From: Tipula vernalis | Taxonomy: Eukaryota; Arthropoda; Insecta; Diptera; Tipulidae | Direction of reading: 5' to 3' | Assembly (NCBI GenBank): GCA_958295665.1 | Contig: OY282560.1 | Coordinates: 41,417,044 to 41,481,043, forward strand | Length of the DNA stretch: 64,000 nucleotides | Shown here: piece by piece, positions 46,777-59,502 of the stretch | Position numbering within the stretch: the first letter of the stretch is position 1 | Layout of the letters: the number at the start of each line of letters is the position of its first letter | Program-made: the position numbers and the translations under genes | The notes under the pieces: generated by a model | The model's input: the letters and a program-made list of their open reading frames with translations, nothing else | Database searches by the model: none | What the model was told of the DNA's origin: nothing

Positions 46777-47780
46777 CCCTGGTACTCCCGGGGAATGGGG
46801 AATATTTTGTTTTTACAGCAGTTACTACCCAGATAAAATTTTCCAACTTTTTTATTACCCATTACCAAAAATGCATTTTGTCAATTGGGGAATAAATATA
46901 CAGGGAAAATTAATTTAGTTATACGTGTTCGCCATGGAAGCACATTAAAATGAGTAAAGATCCACGAAGAACCCTTCATTATGTTGATGAAGATAACGAC
47001 GGCCGAAGATATAATTCATGGATTCATCGGCAACCTTTGGCGGTGTGTTCAACAGGATTCTTCCTTCATTACTATGTAATATGCAAGTCATTTCTTATAC
47101 TTACTAAAGCCTTTACAAATGCTGGTCGCTCTGAAGTGTATAGGCACTTATTTTAATAGCACGTACAAGAAACATAACTATTAGGAACATTTCACCATCT
47201 AGAAAATTCAATTGGGTTCCTACTCCTTTCCAGTATTTATTATTCTTACCCGAGACGTTATCGGAGTCATTTTAAATAAAATAGATACATATGTATTTCT
47301 AAGGAAAAAAAACGCCATAAAGATTCATGGTTAATCTTAATACCATAGAGAAACATTAGCATTAAAAAATCATAAAATAGGTATGGAAGAACAAACGTCA
47401 AAACTGCTGTAATTGGAAATAATTTTTGTACAATAAAATTTTTTTCTCAAATACCAGAATACACTTTGTGGAAAAGGGAATAATACTGCAACAAAATTTA
47501 AAATTTGTATTCCCCGGGAACTACCAGTATAGGGTCACAGGTGTGTGATAAGGGAATTGAAATCTCGATTATCACAAATCCCTTCGTTACTTGTGTCCTG
47601 GTTGTCATAGTTTTAAATAAGTGGTCTAACTGTAGAGCCGTTTCACAGGGCTTACCAACTCTTTAAGCATATTGCATATTACTGAATTGGGAAGTAGTTG
47701 AATAATTATCTCTAATAAATCCGTCGACAATCATCTCTAACGCTTTAAGAAATGTTGAGAGATTAATGAGCCGAAATATG
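46777..47780. other. Spacer with one unexplained ORF
   Basis: The frame 46950-47156 (+, 68 codons) begins MSKDPRRTLHYVDEDNDGRR with coding-like composition, then turns hydrophobic. I do not recognise it; it may be chance. Nothing else seen. Confidence 0.35.
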
Positions 47781-48035
47781 TAGTGTTTTTTTATTCGCTC
47801 CGGATAGCTGCTATCGAGAGCCGTCATTTTTCTACGCCTAAATTTAAATTTGACGCGCTATTTATTGGTAAACTATACTTATTTAACATCAAACTATCAT
47901 TTTTAATTCAATTGTTTAGCAAAAACCTCATATAAAAAATATTTGGCTCTACCTATTTATACGGAGCGCTATCGGGAGCCACTTTTTATATGACGGCTCT
48001 CGATAGCAGCTATCCGGAGTGAATAAAAAACGCTA
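47781..48035. mobile_element. MITE with ~45-bp TIRs
   Basis: The left arm TAGTGTTTTTTTATTCGCTC continues CGGATAGCTGCTATCGAGAG. The right arm is its inverted copy with about 3 differences. TA lies at both outer ends, suggesting a TA target (Tc1/mariner-type). Total about 255 bp, no ORF. Internal sequence includes a second imperfect copy of the TATCGGGAGCC motif. Confidence 0.85.
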
Positions 48036-48415
48036 CAATAGTTTCCAATCGTGAGATTTAATGCAATTCTTATGGGTTAGAGAGTGAGCAAGATCAGAAT
48101 GACAGCAGACTCGGGAAAATGAACAGGCAGAAATAACTCCTTCGCTTCTTTTTTCGAAGAGGCATCCAGTCTCATTTTTTAGTCAAGACTCTACTAAGTC
48201 TAGCAATCGCAGAGAGACGCGGTTCTGTGAGCGGATATTAAGCTTCTTTTATGCTCCTTTTGAGCTATAAGGAAACAATCCCAATCGCATTGAAGATTAG
48301 TATTTTTGGTTTTATTCTTTAGTTTCCCAGTATGTTTTCTTTGTCGGTCTATTACCAATCTTTTTGAAGGATGAATTAGGGCAACAAGTTCGAGAAATAA
48401 TAGTTCCCAAACGGT
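48036..48415. other. Spacer
   Basis: No gene or repeat recognised. Confidence 0.4.
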
Positions 48416-49830
48416 TATTTATTTATTTATTTATTAACAGCACTAACAAATAGCATAGGTTACAATACCAATAATTTTGTATATAAAAAAGTGTTACTAA
48501 TTATTATTTCGAATACGACTCTTAAAAAGATCCCTTGAAATGTTAAAATCGAAAAGTTCTGAATATTGATTAAAATATTTTGACGTACGCGCGACCGGTT
48601 CATCAATTCCATAATTCGTACGATGAAAAGCAATACTCAGTCATAACTGTCGTGGACAAAGAATTCTCTTAGGAATGTAAAACGAATATTAGTCAAGCAA
48701 TACCGGGCAATTAATTTTAGCACAAATTACATCCCGAGCAAATACTGCCTGAATCATCTCTCTTCTGAATTCAAGACTACGAATGTTCAAAAGTGTACAA
48801 CGACCGGCATAAGAAGGTAAACTAAATCGTGAAGTTGACCTTGGAAGTCTTCGGAGGGCAAACATTAAGAACTTTTTTGAATCCGCTCAATACGATCACT
48901 AAAGATTTTATAACCAGAACTCCAGATAACTACAGCGTATTCCAAAATAGGCCTAACAAAAGCAGTATGTAATGTCTTGAGAGTATATGGGTCAGAAAAT
49001 TGACGAGTATGTCTCTTTATGAAACCAAGCATCGACCCGGCTCTAGCTGCAATCATTTCTATATGTTTAGTAAAACTTAGGTTACCTGTAAACAAAACAC
49101 CTAAATCAATAAACTGAGTAACTCTATCTATTTCCACGTTTTGTAAACTGTACGGAGCTATAATTAATATCTTAATTCGTACAAATGACATAGGTTTACA
49201 TTTGGAGATATTGAGAGCTAAACAATTTTCGGTAGTCCAATCAAAACGTCTGCGCCATTTCGGATGTCATCTGCATATAACAGACATTTACAAAACTTAA
49301 AACATGTAATAATATCATTAACAAATAGAATAAATAATATTGGACCTAAATGACTGTCCTGAGGAACACCAGATGAGACTGTAAACTTCTCAGAATAATT
49401 TTGAACAATACGTACCAGTTGAGACCTTTGTGACAAATAATATGATAACCATTTTAGAGGAATAAAATTAGAATTCACGTTAATCAATTTATCAATTAAT
49501 AATTTGTGATTAATTTTTTCAAAGGCCTTACTGAAATCTGTATAGATAGTGTCAACTTAGGCACCTTTTTCTAAACAGCATATCGCATCATTAACAAATA
49601 CCGCAAGATTGGTTGTCGTTAATCTACCAAAAAAAAAACTGTGCTGTTGGGGAACAATTAAGTTGTTAATATTAAGATAAATACAATCCTTTACCAGTTT
49701 TTCAAAAAGTTTAGGGATAACAGATAATATAGCTATTCCTCTATAATTCTCAACTGAATTTTTAGGTTCCGATTTAAATACTGAAATTACATACGAGGGT
49801 TTCCAGCACTGGGGAAAAATATCTTGCCTA
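48416..49830 (-). mobile_element. LINE reverse transcriptase relic (Jockey/CR1-like)
   Basis: Minus strand. The 3' end has an (AAAT)n tail (48416-48435). RT blocks in order: NYRGIAILSVIPKLFEKLV (about 49720), YTDFSKAFEKINHKLLIDKL (about 49520), SSGVPQDSHLGPILFILFVNDI (about 49340), CLLYADDI (about 49275), then IDLGVLFTGNLSFTKHI and FVRPILEYAVVIWSS (48865-49191). At least three frame changes; inactive. Confidence 0.85.
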
Positions 49831-50460
49831 AGGTTAATTTCCGATTACGCTATGGTTTAAGAGGTGGTCTTTTAATGTTGATATTATAAGAGATGCACCA
49901 ATGGTCAGAGGTGAGAATATCATTTATTACCCTCCAATTAAAAATTAAGTCAACAATAGATTTTATCAATAACTTTTCGCCGCACAGAATTAACTAAAGT
50001 TGGCCCACAGCTTTTATTGTGTATTTCTAGCTTATATAATTCAACAGAGCGGAACCCCTCTTATTAATATTCGTGCTACCCCAAAGAGTATGGCGCGCAT
50101 TGGCATCACAACCAATTAAAAGGTGGATGTTTTTATCCTTACTTCACTTTAAGAGTTTAGCAAGTTCCTCCGAAGGAGCAGGATTAGAAAAATCATATGG
50201 AAGATAAGCTGAGTCTATGATCAGTTCAGTGCAAAACTTGCCAGATTCGATTGTGACCAAAACAAGAATGTATGCAATCTAGCAAGCAATTTCCTTAATT
50301 CAAATGAAACTAGCTTGCTGTGGTGTGTTAATATGTTTAATTTCAAGAATGGAAGTTTTATTAACATACCAGCAACCGAAACAAAAAATGTCGAGCTTAT
50401 GGTCCAGAGATAACCTTAAACAAAATTCTCTCAAGTGCGTATTTTAAATAAAGGTTGGAA
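49831..50460 (-). mobile_element. LINE endonuclease relic (R1/LOA-like)
   Basis: Broken minus-strand frames give GCDANARHTLWGSTNINKRG (about 50060-50120), then LVNSVRR and INDILTSDHWCISYNI (about 49890-49960). These are R1/LOA-style endonuclease motifs, like the element at 842-1699. It abuts an RT of a different style, so the two may be separate insertions or a chimera. Confidence 0.65.
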
Positions 50461-50471
50461 CCAATAATATA

Positions 50472-51590
50472 TTAGGTGTGCAAGTAGAAACTCGGCTCTG
50501 AAGTTGGTTGCATTAAAAACATACTTGTCATTGCTCTTTTTATGACATAAGTTTCAGTCATTTACAAGCTGTCATTCCGTGTGCATCAATTTTAAGAGAT
50601 GGATGTCGAGAAACAACTTTTACGCCATTGTATTCTATTCTGTTTTCAAATGAAAAAAAAATGCTGATCAAGCTAAGGAATTGATTAATTCGACTTTGGG
50701 TGAACATTCTGTGAGTCCTAGAACAGTAAAAATGTGATTTGTAAGATTTCGTGCTGGCAATTTTAGTCTTGAGGACGATCCACGTCCAGATGCAGTAAAA
50801 AAATTTGAAGAAGAAGAAGAACTTGAAGTTTTACTGGATGAAAACCCGTGTCAAACTGAAAAAGAGCTAGTAGAACAGTTATGAGCTCCTCATTACCTAA
50901 CCGAAAAAAACAAAAACCGAAGAGTTGACATCTGCATGAATTTGCTTTCTCGGTACAAAAGAAAGAATTTTTTGCACAAAAGCATTATGGGTGATGAAAA
51001 GTGGATTTTGTACAAACAATCCTAAACGCAGAAAAGCATAAGTTGATCCAAGCCAGCCATCAACATCAGTTGTAAAAATGAATATTCATGCCAAGAAAGT
51101 GTTACTATGTGTCTGGTGGGATTGGAAAGGAGTCATTTACTACGAGTTTCTGGAACCTGGTCAAACTGTTACAGCTGAACGTTACCAGGCCCAATTGATC
51201 AAATTATGTGATGCTCTGGAGGAAAAAAGACCATTCACGGGCCAAGGAACGCGAGCTGTTATGTTGCTTCATGACAACGCCTTTCTACACACAGCAAAAG
51301 CAACCCGAGAAGTGATCTTCTCTCGCATGTGGCGTATTCTCCTGACTTGGCCCCTTTCGACTACTGTTTATATAGATCGATACAGTCTTATTTGGCTGAC
51401 CAGCGGTTCACGAATTTGAAGATGTGTGAATATGGTTCGATGACTATTTTCCTTTGAAACCACCAAGTTTCTATCGCGAAGGCATTCAGCATCTACCCGA
51501 CAACTGGCAAAAGACCATAGATAGCAATGGCGAATATTTCGATTAGTAATAGCCGAATAAAAATAGCCGATTTTCTATTTGCACATCTAA
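50472..51590 (+). mobile_element. mariner element, decayed
   Basis: The ends read TTAGGTGTGCAAGTAGAAA and, inverted, TTAGATGTGCAAATAGAAA, flanked by TA (50470-50471, 51591-51592); 1119 bp. The transposase starts near 50599 (MDVEKQLLRHCI) and contains RFRAGNFSLEDDPRPDAVKKF, MGDEKWILY (first Asp region), LHDNAFLHTAKATREV (second Asp; family HDNARPH), and VAYSPDLAPFDYCLYRS (third Asp). It has several stops and frameshifts. Confidence 0.85.
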
Positions 51591-51592
51591 TA

Positions 51593-54500
51593 CTCGAAGG
51601 GCTTCAAGTCAACCCTAAGAACAATCGATTGACGGTTGGCCTAGTTTGTACCGGGCGACTTTACAACCTTTGATTGAGATATTTGGATTTATTTTTCGCA
51701 GATAAATATACCATCTGATAATAAAAACCGAAAATTTCACCAAACCAAGAATTCGCCGGCTCATCTCAACATCGTTTTTTAGTATATAGTGTCATATTAT
51801 TTATTCCAAGTGTACTGTAGGACTAGTTTTTTTTTTTTTTCAACGATAACAAATAATCCCACATCTTAGCAATATTATGTAAGTGTATTTCCTTGAGAAA
51901 AATTTAATTTGAATTATTTTGGTTTTATTAAAACCAGAGGAATATTACAATTTTCGCCGATTTCATCAAATTCGATCGGCATCAGATCATCATTACACCC
52001 TTAGAAATACTATGTGAAATCTTAGATAATTTCTCTCTCTCTCTCTCTCTCTTCGAAATAAGGAATTTTGAGCTCTGAACCAATTTTGCCTTCGTCCTTG
52101 TTGGTGAATTCTGCTCTAATTCAAATTTTACCACCGCCAAACAACAATCTAATTTGCATAATTCTCGAATAAACATCAAAATATGTACTTAAGGCTTTTC
52201 AATCTTATATTTATTTCCAAAAATATTACAGTGGTCTTGCTATGAAAGTATTTTTGGTCTGTGCGGTGATATTGAAAATTACTTGGCATCGAGCCAAAGT
52301 TGTGTGGTGCACTTTTTACACAATACACATCAATAAATATTGTTGGTCTAACGTGCAGCATTTAATTTTTATGAATCTTCACACCCTAAATTAGATTCGT
52401 ACGTCCATACTAAAAACGAATTAAATTTATATGGGTAAATAATATCGTTATCATTTCGCATTTAACGCTCTTATTATTTACAGTGATGTGAAGTAAACGC
52501 GAATTATTTTTACATGTCGTGTTTTTGTCATCCACACACGCTAAAATAAATTAAAAAATTAACGTACATTTTTTATTTCTGATTTGAGATTATTTTATAA
52601 ATAGAACATTATATACGAACAGATTATAAAAGATGTGAGTTTGGGCGAATTGATCCAATAAAAATTAATTCCAAAAAAAAAAAAAAAACTTATGAGTCAC
52701 AAAAATTCAACGAAACTATTAGCGCGCTAATTTTGTGTCTATACCACACGTACTAGACTCATTTAAGACTCAACAAATGCGCTTAGCTTGTACAAACTCG
52801 GTACATACGTATTTTAAATTCTCATCCTTGATAGTTTTTCATTTTATATTTTCCGAAAATTATACACACTCAAACAGAGATATACTTGAAGTGGTGACCT
52901 AGAAATATTTAATTTGTTGGCAATAATTCAAAATTATCTCTCTCACTCTGTGGTGTGCAATAATTACAAAAACAAATATAAACCGAAATAGTAAATAATA
53001 TTAAAACTTTAATTCATGATCAATAGTATTTACAATAAATGATAAAACAAAATACAACTCCTAATTTAGGTATTTACTTAGCGTCCACACACATTTCTAG
53101 GATGGGGGTATCTCTCATTCGTCAATTAAATTATCTTTCTCACTTTTAAATCGATCTGTGTATGTTGCACAAATTTCCGAAAATTCAAAATTTGTGAAGA
53201 AACACTCGACTTAAGTAATTCGATTTTATCGCAAATACTTAATCAATGAAAATTCAAGTTGTACGAAGTATGCCTGTATTTAAAATTCAGTTATCAGCTA
53301 ATTAAAAATTCTAATGGTTATAGTTATTGGCTATAATTATCGTTCCAATGACTCTTCGCATTGTATGTAACCATGTTCATACGTATAAAATTGTATTATG
53401 ATGATGCTATAGTTTTCTGTTTTTTTTTATTTTTTTATTCTTGAATATCGTTTTGATTCATTCTATCAAATTGTGGCGTAATGGTATGATCGTGAATGAT
53501 CACCCGTTTAAAAATCGATTTAATTTGGATATACAAATGGCATGATAAGAATTTTGATATTTAATTATTTAGGATTGTGTAGTAGACAGTTTCTGTGGTT
53601 CATAGGAGTACTTACGATATTTTGCGATTATGTATCTCTTATGTGATGAATGATGAAACATGTGTAAACTATTAATGGATATAAAATTTTAGCCAAGGTC
53701 TCAATATTAACAATTTATTTATTTTTATTTTTTTTTTCAGTTAAGTGATGGTTTGCATAGCCTTGAACTTTTGTCGTTGCGCGCGGATTTTAATATTTCT
53801 TTTCGCTTGATATTAGTCGAATTTCTTACTTTTCCTCATTCTTGCTTACATTTTTTTTTCGTAGTAAATATGTTGCACACTTGTAACAAAAATGTGTTTG
53901 CCGTTCAACAAAATTCAATTTATTAATTGAAACCTACACATTCGGAACTAATTTATACAATTAAAATTGTAAAATTGGTGGCGTAAACCCTTGTTATAAC
54001 GCGCTCTTTTCAATAAATAAAGTAGTAAGATTTTAATTAGTTGGAGGATCCACTGTTTAATAATCAAAATAAATGCGTTCTCTTGGTCAAAATGTCAAAT
54101 TCCGTCTTATCACAATTTATAATTTAAAGACGTTTTATTTTCATTTCTTTCTTATAGTAGATATAGACAACAAGGATGTTAGTTTTGTATATGTCGCGAT
54201 CATCATTCATTGTTAGTACACAAAATTATAAAAATTAAAAATATGATGCTGATGATTTTGGCTGTCAAAACATATTTAATCATATAATGATAGTGAGTTA
54301 TACGTTTTACACGATAAACTGAATGTTTAGTTTCAGAGGCCTTGATTTATTATATGATGATGATGACGACGGACAAAATTAACTCACACCTATTAGATAA
54401 ACAATACATAGTTTTGCATTTTTGATTGTTTTTTCTTTTTATTGCGATTAAATTGTTTTTTTTTTTGGTATGGAAACGAACCGCCAAACGAAAGAAGTGG

Positions 54501-55497
54501 AATGTCTTATGAAGTGCTAATAAATAAATGTAATTGATAAGTGGAATTTGATTAGTTAAAGGAAAATATGACTAATGACCTTTTAATCAAATCTCAGGAA
54601 TAGTTTAAAATTTATTGCTTATTTTTGGCCTGGTTTTCCTGACTAAATAATCGTATTTTTTCAGGCGGAAGTACACAAATTATCATTTGGGGTCGGCAGG
54701 ACATTTGAGTTTTCGATTATTCTCACTTGCCTCCTAATGCTGAATAATGCCTCTAATTTGAACAAATTAATTTGATAATTCTTAAAATTCAGTAATTCTG
54801 ATACAAACCGTTCAGATTCTCAGACAATCATAGATGTTTAGACTTTCGAAGCACAATAAGTGACTAGTATTATTTTAAGTTTTACCAAGGTTAGGTTACA
54901 GTGGCGTCAAAAAGAATAAGAATTACAAAGACTCTAGATTAGGCTGCCTCAAAGCTGAAGTGTGTAAAACTAAATCGGTCCAGAGTTAATATCTAGCAAC
55001 CGTTTCGAAGTTCTGCTGAGAACAAAGGCGAGGAGAAATAGTGAGGAGAGATACCTCTTCCAATCTACTTAAAAGAGGCGACGTCAAAACTGTTATTGGC
55101 AGTGCTAATTGCAGAAACAAGCAAGAACTTTTTTATTGCACATATTAAACGTAAATCAAAAACATGGAAGGATCCAGGAAAATTGTACCCGCTCTTGAAA
55201 AAAAAAATCGCAAAAGGGATCGCGGTCGTGATAAAAGGGATGGACTCCATTCTGCAGCCGGAATAAATCAACGAAAAGCTAACGAAATTATTGCAAACGC
55301 ACGGCTGCTTGTGTAATATTTGGTATGACAGTAACAAGGGTAAGTTGAATAAAAGCGAATCAGAGGCTAGAAACCCGCAATTATTGCTGAAGGAATCAGA
55401 CTGCTAAGGGCACATTTCTTCAATTAATTTTTTTTTGTAATGATTCATTTAAAATTCCATTCAAAGGCAAAGATGCTGCCCAAATTTCAAAAGCCGC
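51593..55497. other. Long AT-rich spacer
   Basis: Nearly 4 kb without a recognisable gene or element. There is a TC microsatellite at 52028-52052 and several poly-T runs. ORFs at 51982, 52176 and 55065 look like chance frames. Its low content of TE scraps compared with the rest suggests it could be intron or regulatory DNA of an unseen gene (inference). Confidence 0.5.
52028..52052. repeat. (TC)n microsatellite
   Basis: About 12 TC units. Confidence 0.9.
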
Positions 55498-55900
55498 GTT
55501 TTCCATGAGAACTGCACTAGAACTCGATAAACTTTAAATTCCTTTATTCTATGTAAACCGAAAAAAAAAAAAAATTCATAAAGCGCGAATGTGTAGTGTA
55601 TTTGATATAATTACATATTTTAAGTTTAAAAATTTCCCCCTTCAGTTATTTCATCAAAATTGTCTTATTTCTTGCTGACGTCATTACACGCAACTACACT
55701 CGATAAATTCATGGGTTTATCCAGTGTAACTAAAAAATAAGCTATAATTGTCATTATTTATTGCTGTAACAACTTAAAATGTGTATTTATGTTAAATGCT
55801 TTACACATTCGCACTTTATGAATTTGGTTTTCTTTTCTGTTTACATAGAATAAAAGGAATTTAAAATTTATCGAGTTCTAGTGCAGTTCTCATGGAAAAC
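55498..55900. mobile_element. Fold-back/MITE with ~110-bp TIRs
   Basis: The left arm GTTTTCCATGAGAACTGCAC… and the right inverted arm extend inward past CTAGAACTCGATAAA, AATTCCTTTATTCTATGTAAAC and TTCATAAAGYGCGAATGTG with small gaps, about 110-120 bp each. The total is 403 bp. The central ~160 bp has no ORF. A poly-A run interrupts the left arm. Confidence 0.85.
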
Positions 55901-55954
55901 ACGACTAATGTTAGGTGAGAATTTAGCAAGTACCTAAACAAAATTGTTTAAATA

Positions 55955-56290
55955 AAAATTTTGAGGCGTCAAAATTCAATCAATTTTTGAGTTATCTGAA
56001 TCTTAAACGCCTTCAAATGAAGATCTTTGTTCAAAATTCTGAATAAAATGGTCGGTGGAACGTATAATTGCTGTGAACGATGACGAATTGATGTTTTTGG
56101 ACTCTTATTAACTCTAGCACTTACAACAGCAATATTTTCTTCTGAACGACCCCTACGATGGTATATTTTGGTTTTTTCATCCTTTACCGAACCAGTTTCC
56201 ACAAATGTTTCCAAACTCTTTACGATATTTTCTTACCACCTCTGCATAACTTTCATAAATACGCGTTGTTCAATCATATATCTCTCCAAT
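55955..56290 (-). mobile_element. mariner/Tc1-superfamily transposase N-terminal scrap
   Basis: The frame 56214-55969 reads METFVETGSVKDEKTKIYHR, then SEENIAVVSARVNKSPKTSI, RHRSQQLYVPPTILFRILNK, DLHLKAFKIQITQKL: the second helix-turn-helix of a large transposase group (family pattern TGSVxDxxRxGRPR…SxRRxSxxLGxSxxTxxRILxKDLxLxxYKxQLxQ). Upstream in another frame MIEQRVFMKVMQRW begins the protein. The catalytic part is absent. Confidence 0.8.
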
Positions 56291-57429
56291 TTTAATAACC
56301 GGAATGTTTCTACTTGTCATCTGTCAAATAACATATGGCACGTACTAAATATAAATGTCGGCAAATTTAAAAATGAATCTTAAATTGGAACACTCTTTAT
56401 ATTAGGTGCTGGGTTTATTGGTACTGTGTGTTTTAGAAATAACGTGTAGTACCTTTATCCTTGTTTTGCGTGAGTTTAACAAAAATTAAAAAATGAGGGA
56501 TTATAAAAATTAAAATCAAATGAAGGCAATTTTTAAAATCTCAAAATTCCATCTCAATTAATTGCACATACACCTGTCACTGTCTATAATTCATACGATT
56601 CTTTCGAGTAATGGCAGAAATTTGAATTTTTTTTTTGTCGTCATCTTAAGTTACTCAAAAAAAACACAGTAAAATACACATTCCAAAGTGGCTATTCTTG
56701 ATAAAACAATTATCGTTAAACTAAACAGTGAAGGAAAAAATTACACGGGAATTGGGGAAAATAGACAAAAACTTATCATTTCAATATTTTTCGACGAAAA
56801 ACAAAATTTATACATTTGGTTTGGATGCTCGAAGTTATGTACGTAAAAATAGGGGAAGTATTGGCTTGGGTTGCCAAGACGATGCATGGCACCAATGGAG
56901 TTGGAAAATTAAAAAATATAAATAAATTTATTTAAGTTGATTGATCTTCAAAAAAAATGAAAAGAAGCTGTATTGTTCTGCTCTTCCAGTTCTGCAAAAC
57001 CAGTTAAGTCAGCGAGAAAAGTCAGGCCACTGTCGTGTAGAATGATTCACTCCTTCGCAGTTGAAACATAGTTGCATCAAAGTTGTTGGAATTATGCTAG
57101 GAAGTTTAAAAAAAATCATCTATTTCACTTAGGGTCATGAAAAAAATATTAGTCAAGGTCATTTAATTTCCTATCGGAAATATATACTTGTCCTACTCTA
57201 TTTTATTATGCGTTATCTGAGTTTTTCAAAAACATAATGAAAAAAGTTGTAGAATTGGAAAAACTCCTAAATCATTGAAACAAGAAAAGACAAACAAAAA
57301 CCTGAAGCAAGATCTTTTCATGACTACCCAGATATAGTTATACTTAAATCACTGTGAAACCAATAGTGAGCGGAGGCGAAGATTTTGCAAATAGTGATGA
57401 CATGGAAAAGAGGGTGCAGTGGATTATCT
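56291..57429. other. AT-rich spacer with possible transposase scrap
   Basis: About 56690-56740 gives IIVKLNSEGKNYTGIG, loosely like a Tc1-type N-terminal helix-turn-helix, but too short to call. Nothing else recognised. Confidence 0.35.
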
Positions 57430-58990
57430 CATCTGCTGCTAAAGATCGAAACCAGCCAACGACAAGAACCGGAACTTCATTTTGAATAATAAAAACTTCT
57501 CTAATTCTGGGCTGCTGGTTTCTCTACCTTGAAACGATAAAGAATTTATTTTCACATCCAAAACAGTTCTGGAAAAACTTCAGGTCTATATCCGTGAAAT
57601 CGAGGGGTCAATATGACCTAGAACAATATCACCACCTCAAACGCCAAAGAGATAGCGGACATGTTTGCTGCGTTCTTTTAATCTATCTATCGACCAAACA
57701 TCAATACTGATTACATTGATAAAACAAGCAATAGCAACATATCAATCACTGCTCCAGTCATATCTGATGAAGACATTCTATAAGCTTTGAAGGATTTTTG
57801 TTCCTCATCTATGTTAAAAACGTTTGCGAGTATTTTGTTAAATCCGTTGTGCAAACTGTTCAATCATTCCTTAACCACTGCTGGATTTCCCGAAATAAAA
57901 TCTCTAAGATAATTCCAATCTTTAAATCATGCAAATGGGATGACGTCACATGTTACAGAGGAATTATTTGAACTAGTTGTTTGAAACGCTTTCAAATCAA
58001 CACTAGTTTGTCATATATCTGTCAACCAGCAAGGGTTTATGCCTGTTAGGTCTATGAATTTACCAACCAAGTAATAACGGAAATAGAAAAACATCATCAA
58101 GTAGACGTAGCTTATACGGATTTCAGTAAGGCACTTGATTCCATACGTCATTATAAAGCATTACAAAGTCTATTTGGATTTTCATTAGAATACATTAATT
58201 GGTTATGCGAGTGGCGCGTTCAAAACTCATTACACTTAAAGATCAAGAAGTGCAAAATTATGTCTTTTCATCGTAAAAGGAATCCGATCAGACAAATAGA
58301 TTACTGATTTAGGAGTCTTCTTCGTTGAAAACGTTAGTTTTAACAGGCAGATTGATAACTGTTATCGCTAAAGCAAACTCAATGTACGTACAAACTTTAT
58401 TTACGCTATATTTCGCTTATATAAGATGACAAGTCGAATATGCTGTAATCGTCTGGAATCCTTACTATGATTTCCACATCGAAACAAAATTGAAAGCATA
58501 CAAAAAAACTTTTTAATATTCATGTTTAAAAAAATTGGCTGGGAATATGATTATAACATACTTTTCTATCAAAATGTGGCTCGCTTACCACCATATTCAA
58601 CAAGGTGCAAGAAATATAAAATTTGTACCCTTGAAAATAGACGCCTTCTTCTGGATGCTCCTTTTATTGGAAACGTCCTACTTGGCCACATCGATTCAAC
58701 TTATATATTGAAAAAAATCTCTATAAATGTTCCGAGCAGGACATTGCGTAATCATTGATTTTTGGCGCTAGAACATCATTTCACCAATTATGGCGATAAC
58801 AACCCAATCAATAGATTAGCAAAATCATTCAATAACGCAGAGGATCAATTCGAGTTTAGCCCTGATCGTCGGTTTGAGCCTATGTATTCTAAAATTTATT
58901 ATTTAAGATCTAGAAACATCTACTTGTATTTTTTTGCTTGTATCGAATGTAGGCCTAATCGGCCCATTTTCAAAAAACAAACATAAAAGC
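57430..58990 (+). mobile_element. LINE relic (Jockey/CR1-like), heavily decayed
   Basis: Plus-strand fragments in changing frames: FWKNFRSISVKSRG (about 57570), EIADMFAAFF (about 57650), ILLNPLCKLFNHSLTTAGFP (about 57830), DDVTCYRGII (about 57945), FTNQVITEIEKHHQVDVAYTDFSKAL (about 58055-58130), GFSLEYINWLCEW (about 58170), then HLKIKKCKIMSFHRKRNPI (about 58235). The YADD segment between the last two is deleted. The remainder to 58990 is probably the C-terminal tail. Confidence 0.75.
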
Positions 58991-59498
58991 ATGAATTGAG
59001 TCTCTTAGAGTAAATAGATAATTTCAATATAAATAACATCGTATTTGATCATTTTAAACTTGTACTTGAAATTCAATGTAAATGTGTATTTCTCTCATCT
59101 TATGCATCTTGATTATATACTCCAATATTGCAAATGAAAATTGTGATAAATGACTTTATAAAATATTTAGTTTATAACAACAATTACAAAATTAAAAGGA
59201 TACCAATATTTGCGATATGCCGATGCAGAAGACTGATCAAGCCAGAAGTGGTTAAGGAATTCGCATACTGGATATAGATTCCAGTTTAGTGATATGGAAT
59301 AAAATGGAATGAGGTTTTTGCTTATTTCGAATTTCGATTTCTCACTGAATAATTTCATTCCACAAATTTATATTCTCATTCTCATTGAGAGGTAATTTCT
59401 GTAGTATTACTTAGTTCTAAATCGAATAAAATGACAAAAAAGGAAATTCTCAGTCGTTAATTATTTTTGTGGTTTGGTTTGCTGTGTATAATATTGAA
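58991..59498. other. Spacer
   Basis: AT-rich; no gene seen. Confidence 0.4.
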
Positions 59499-59502
59499 TT
59501 AA

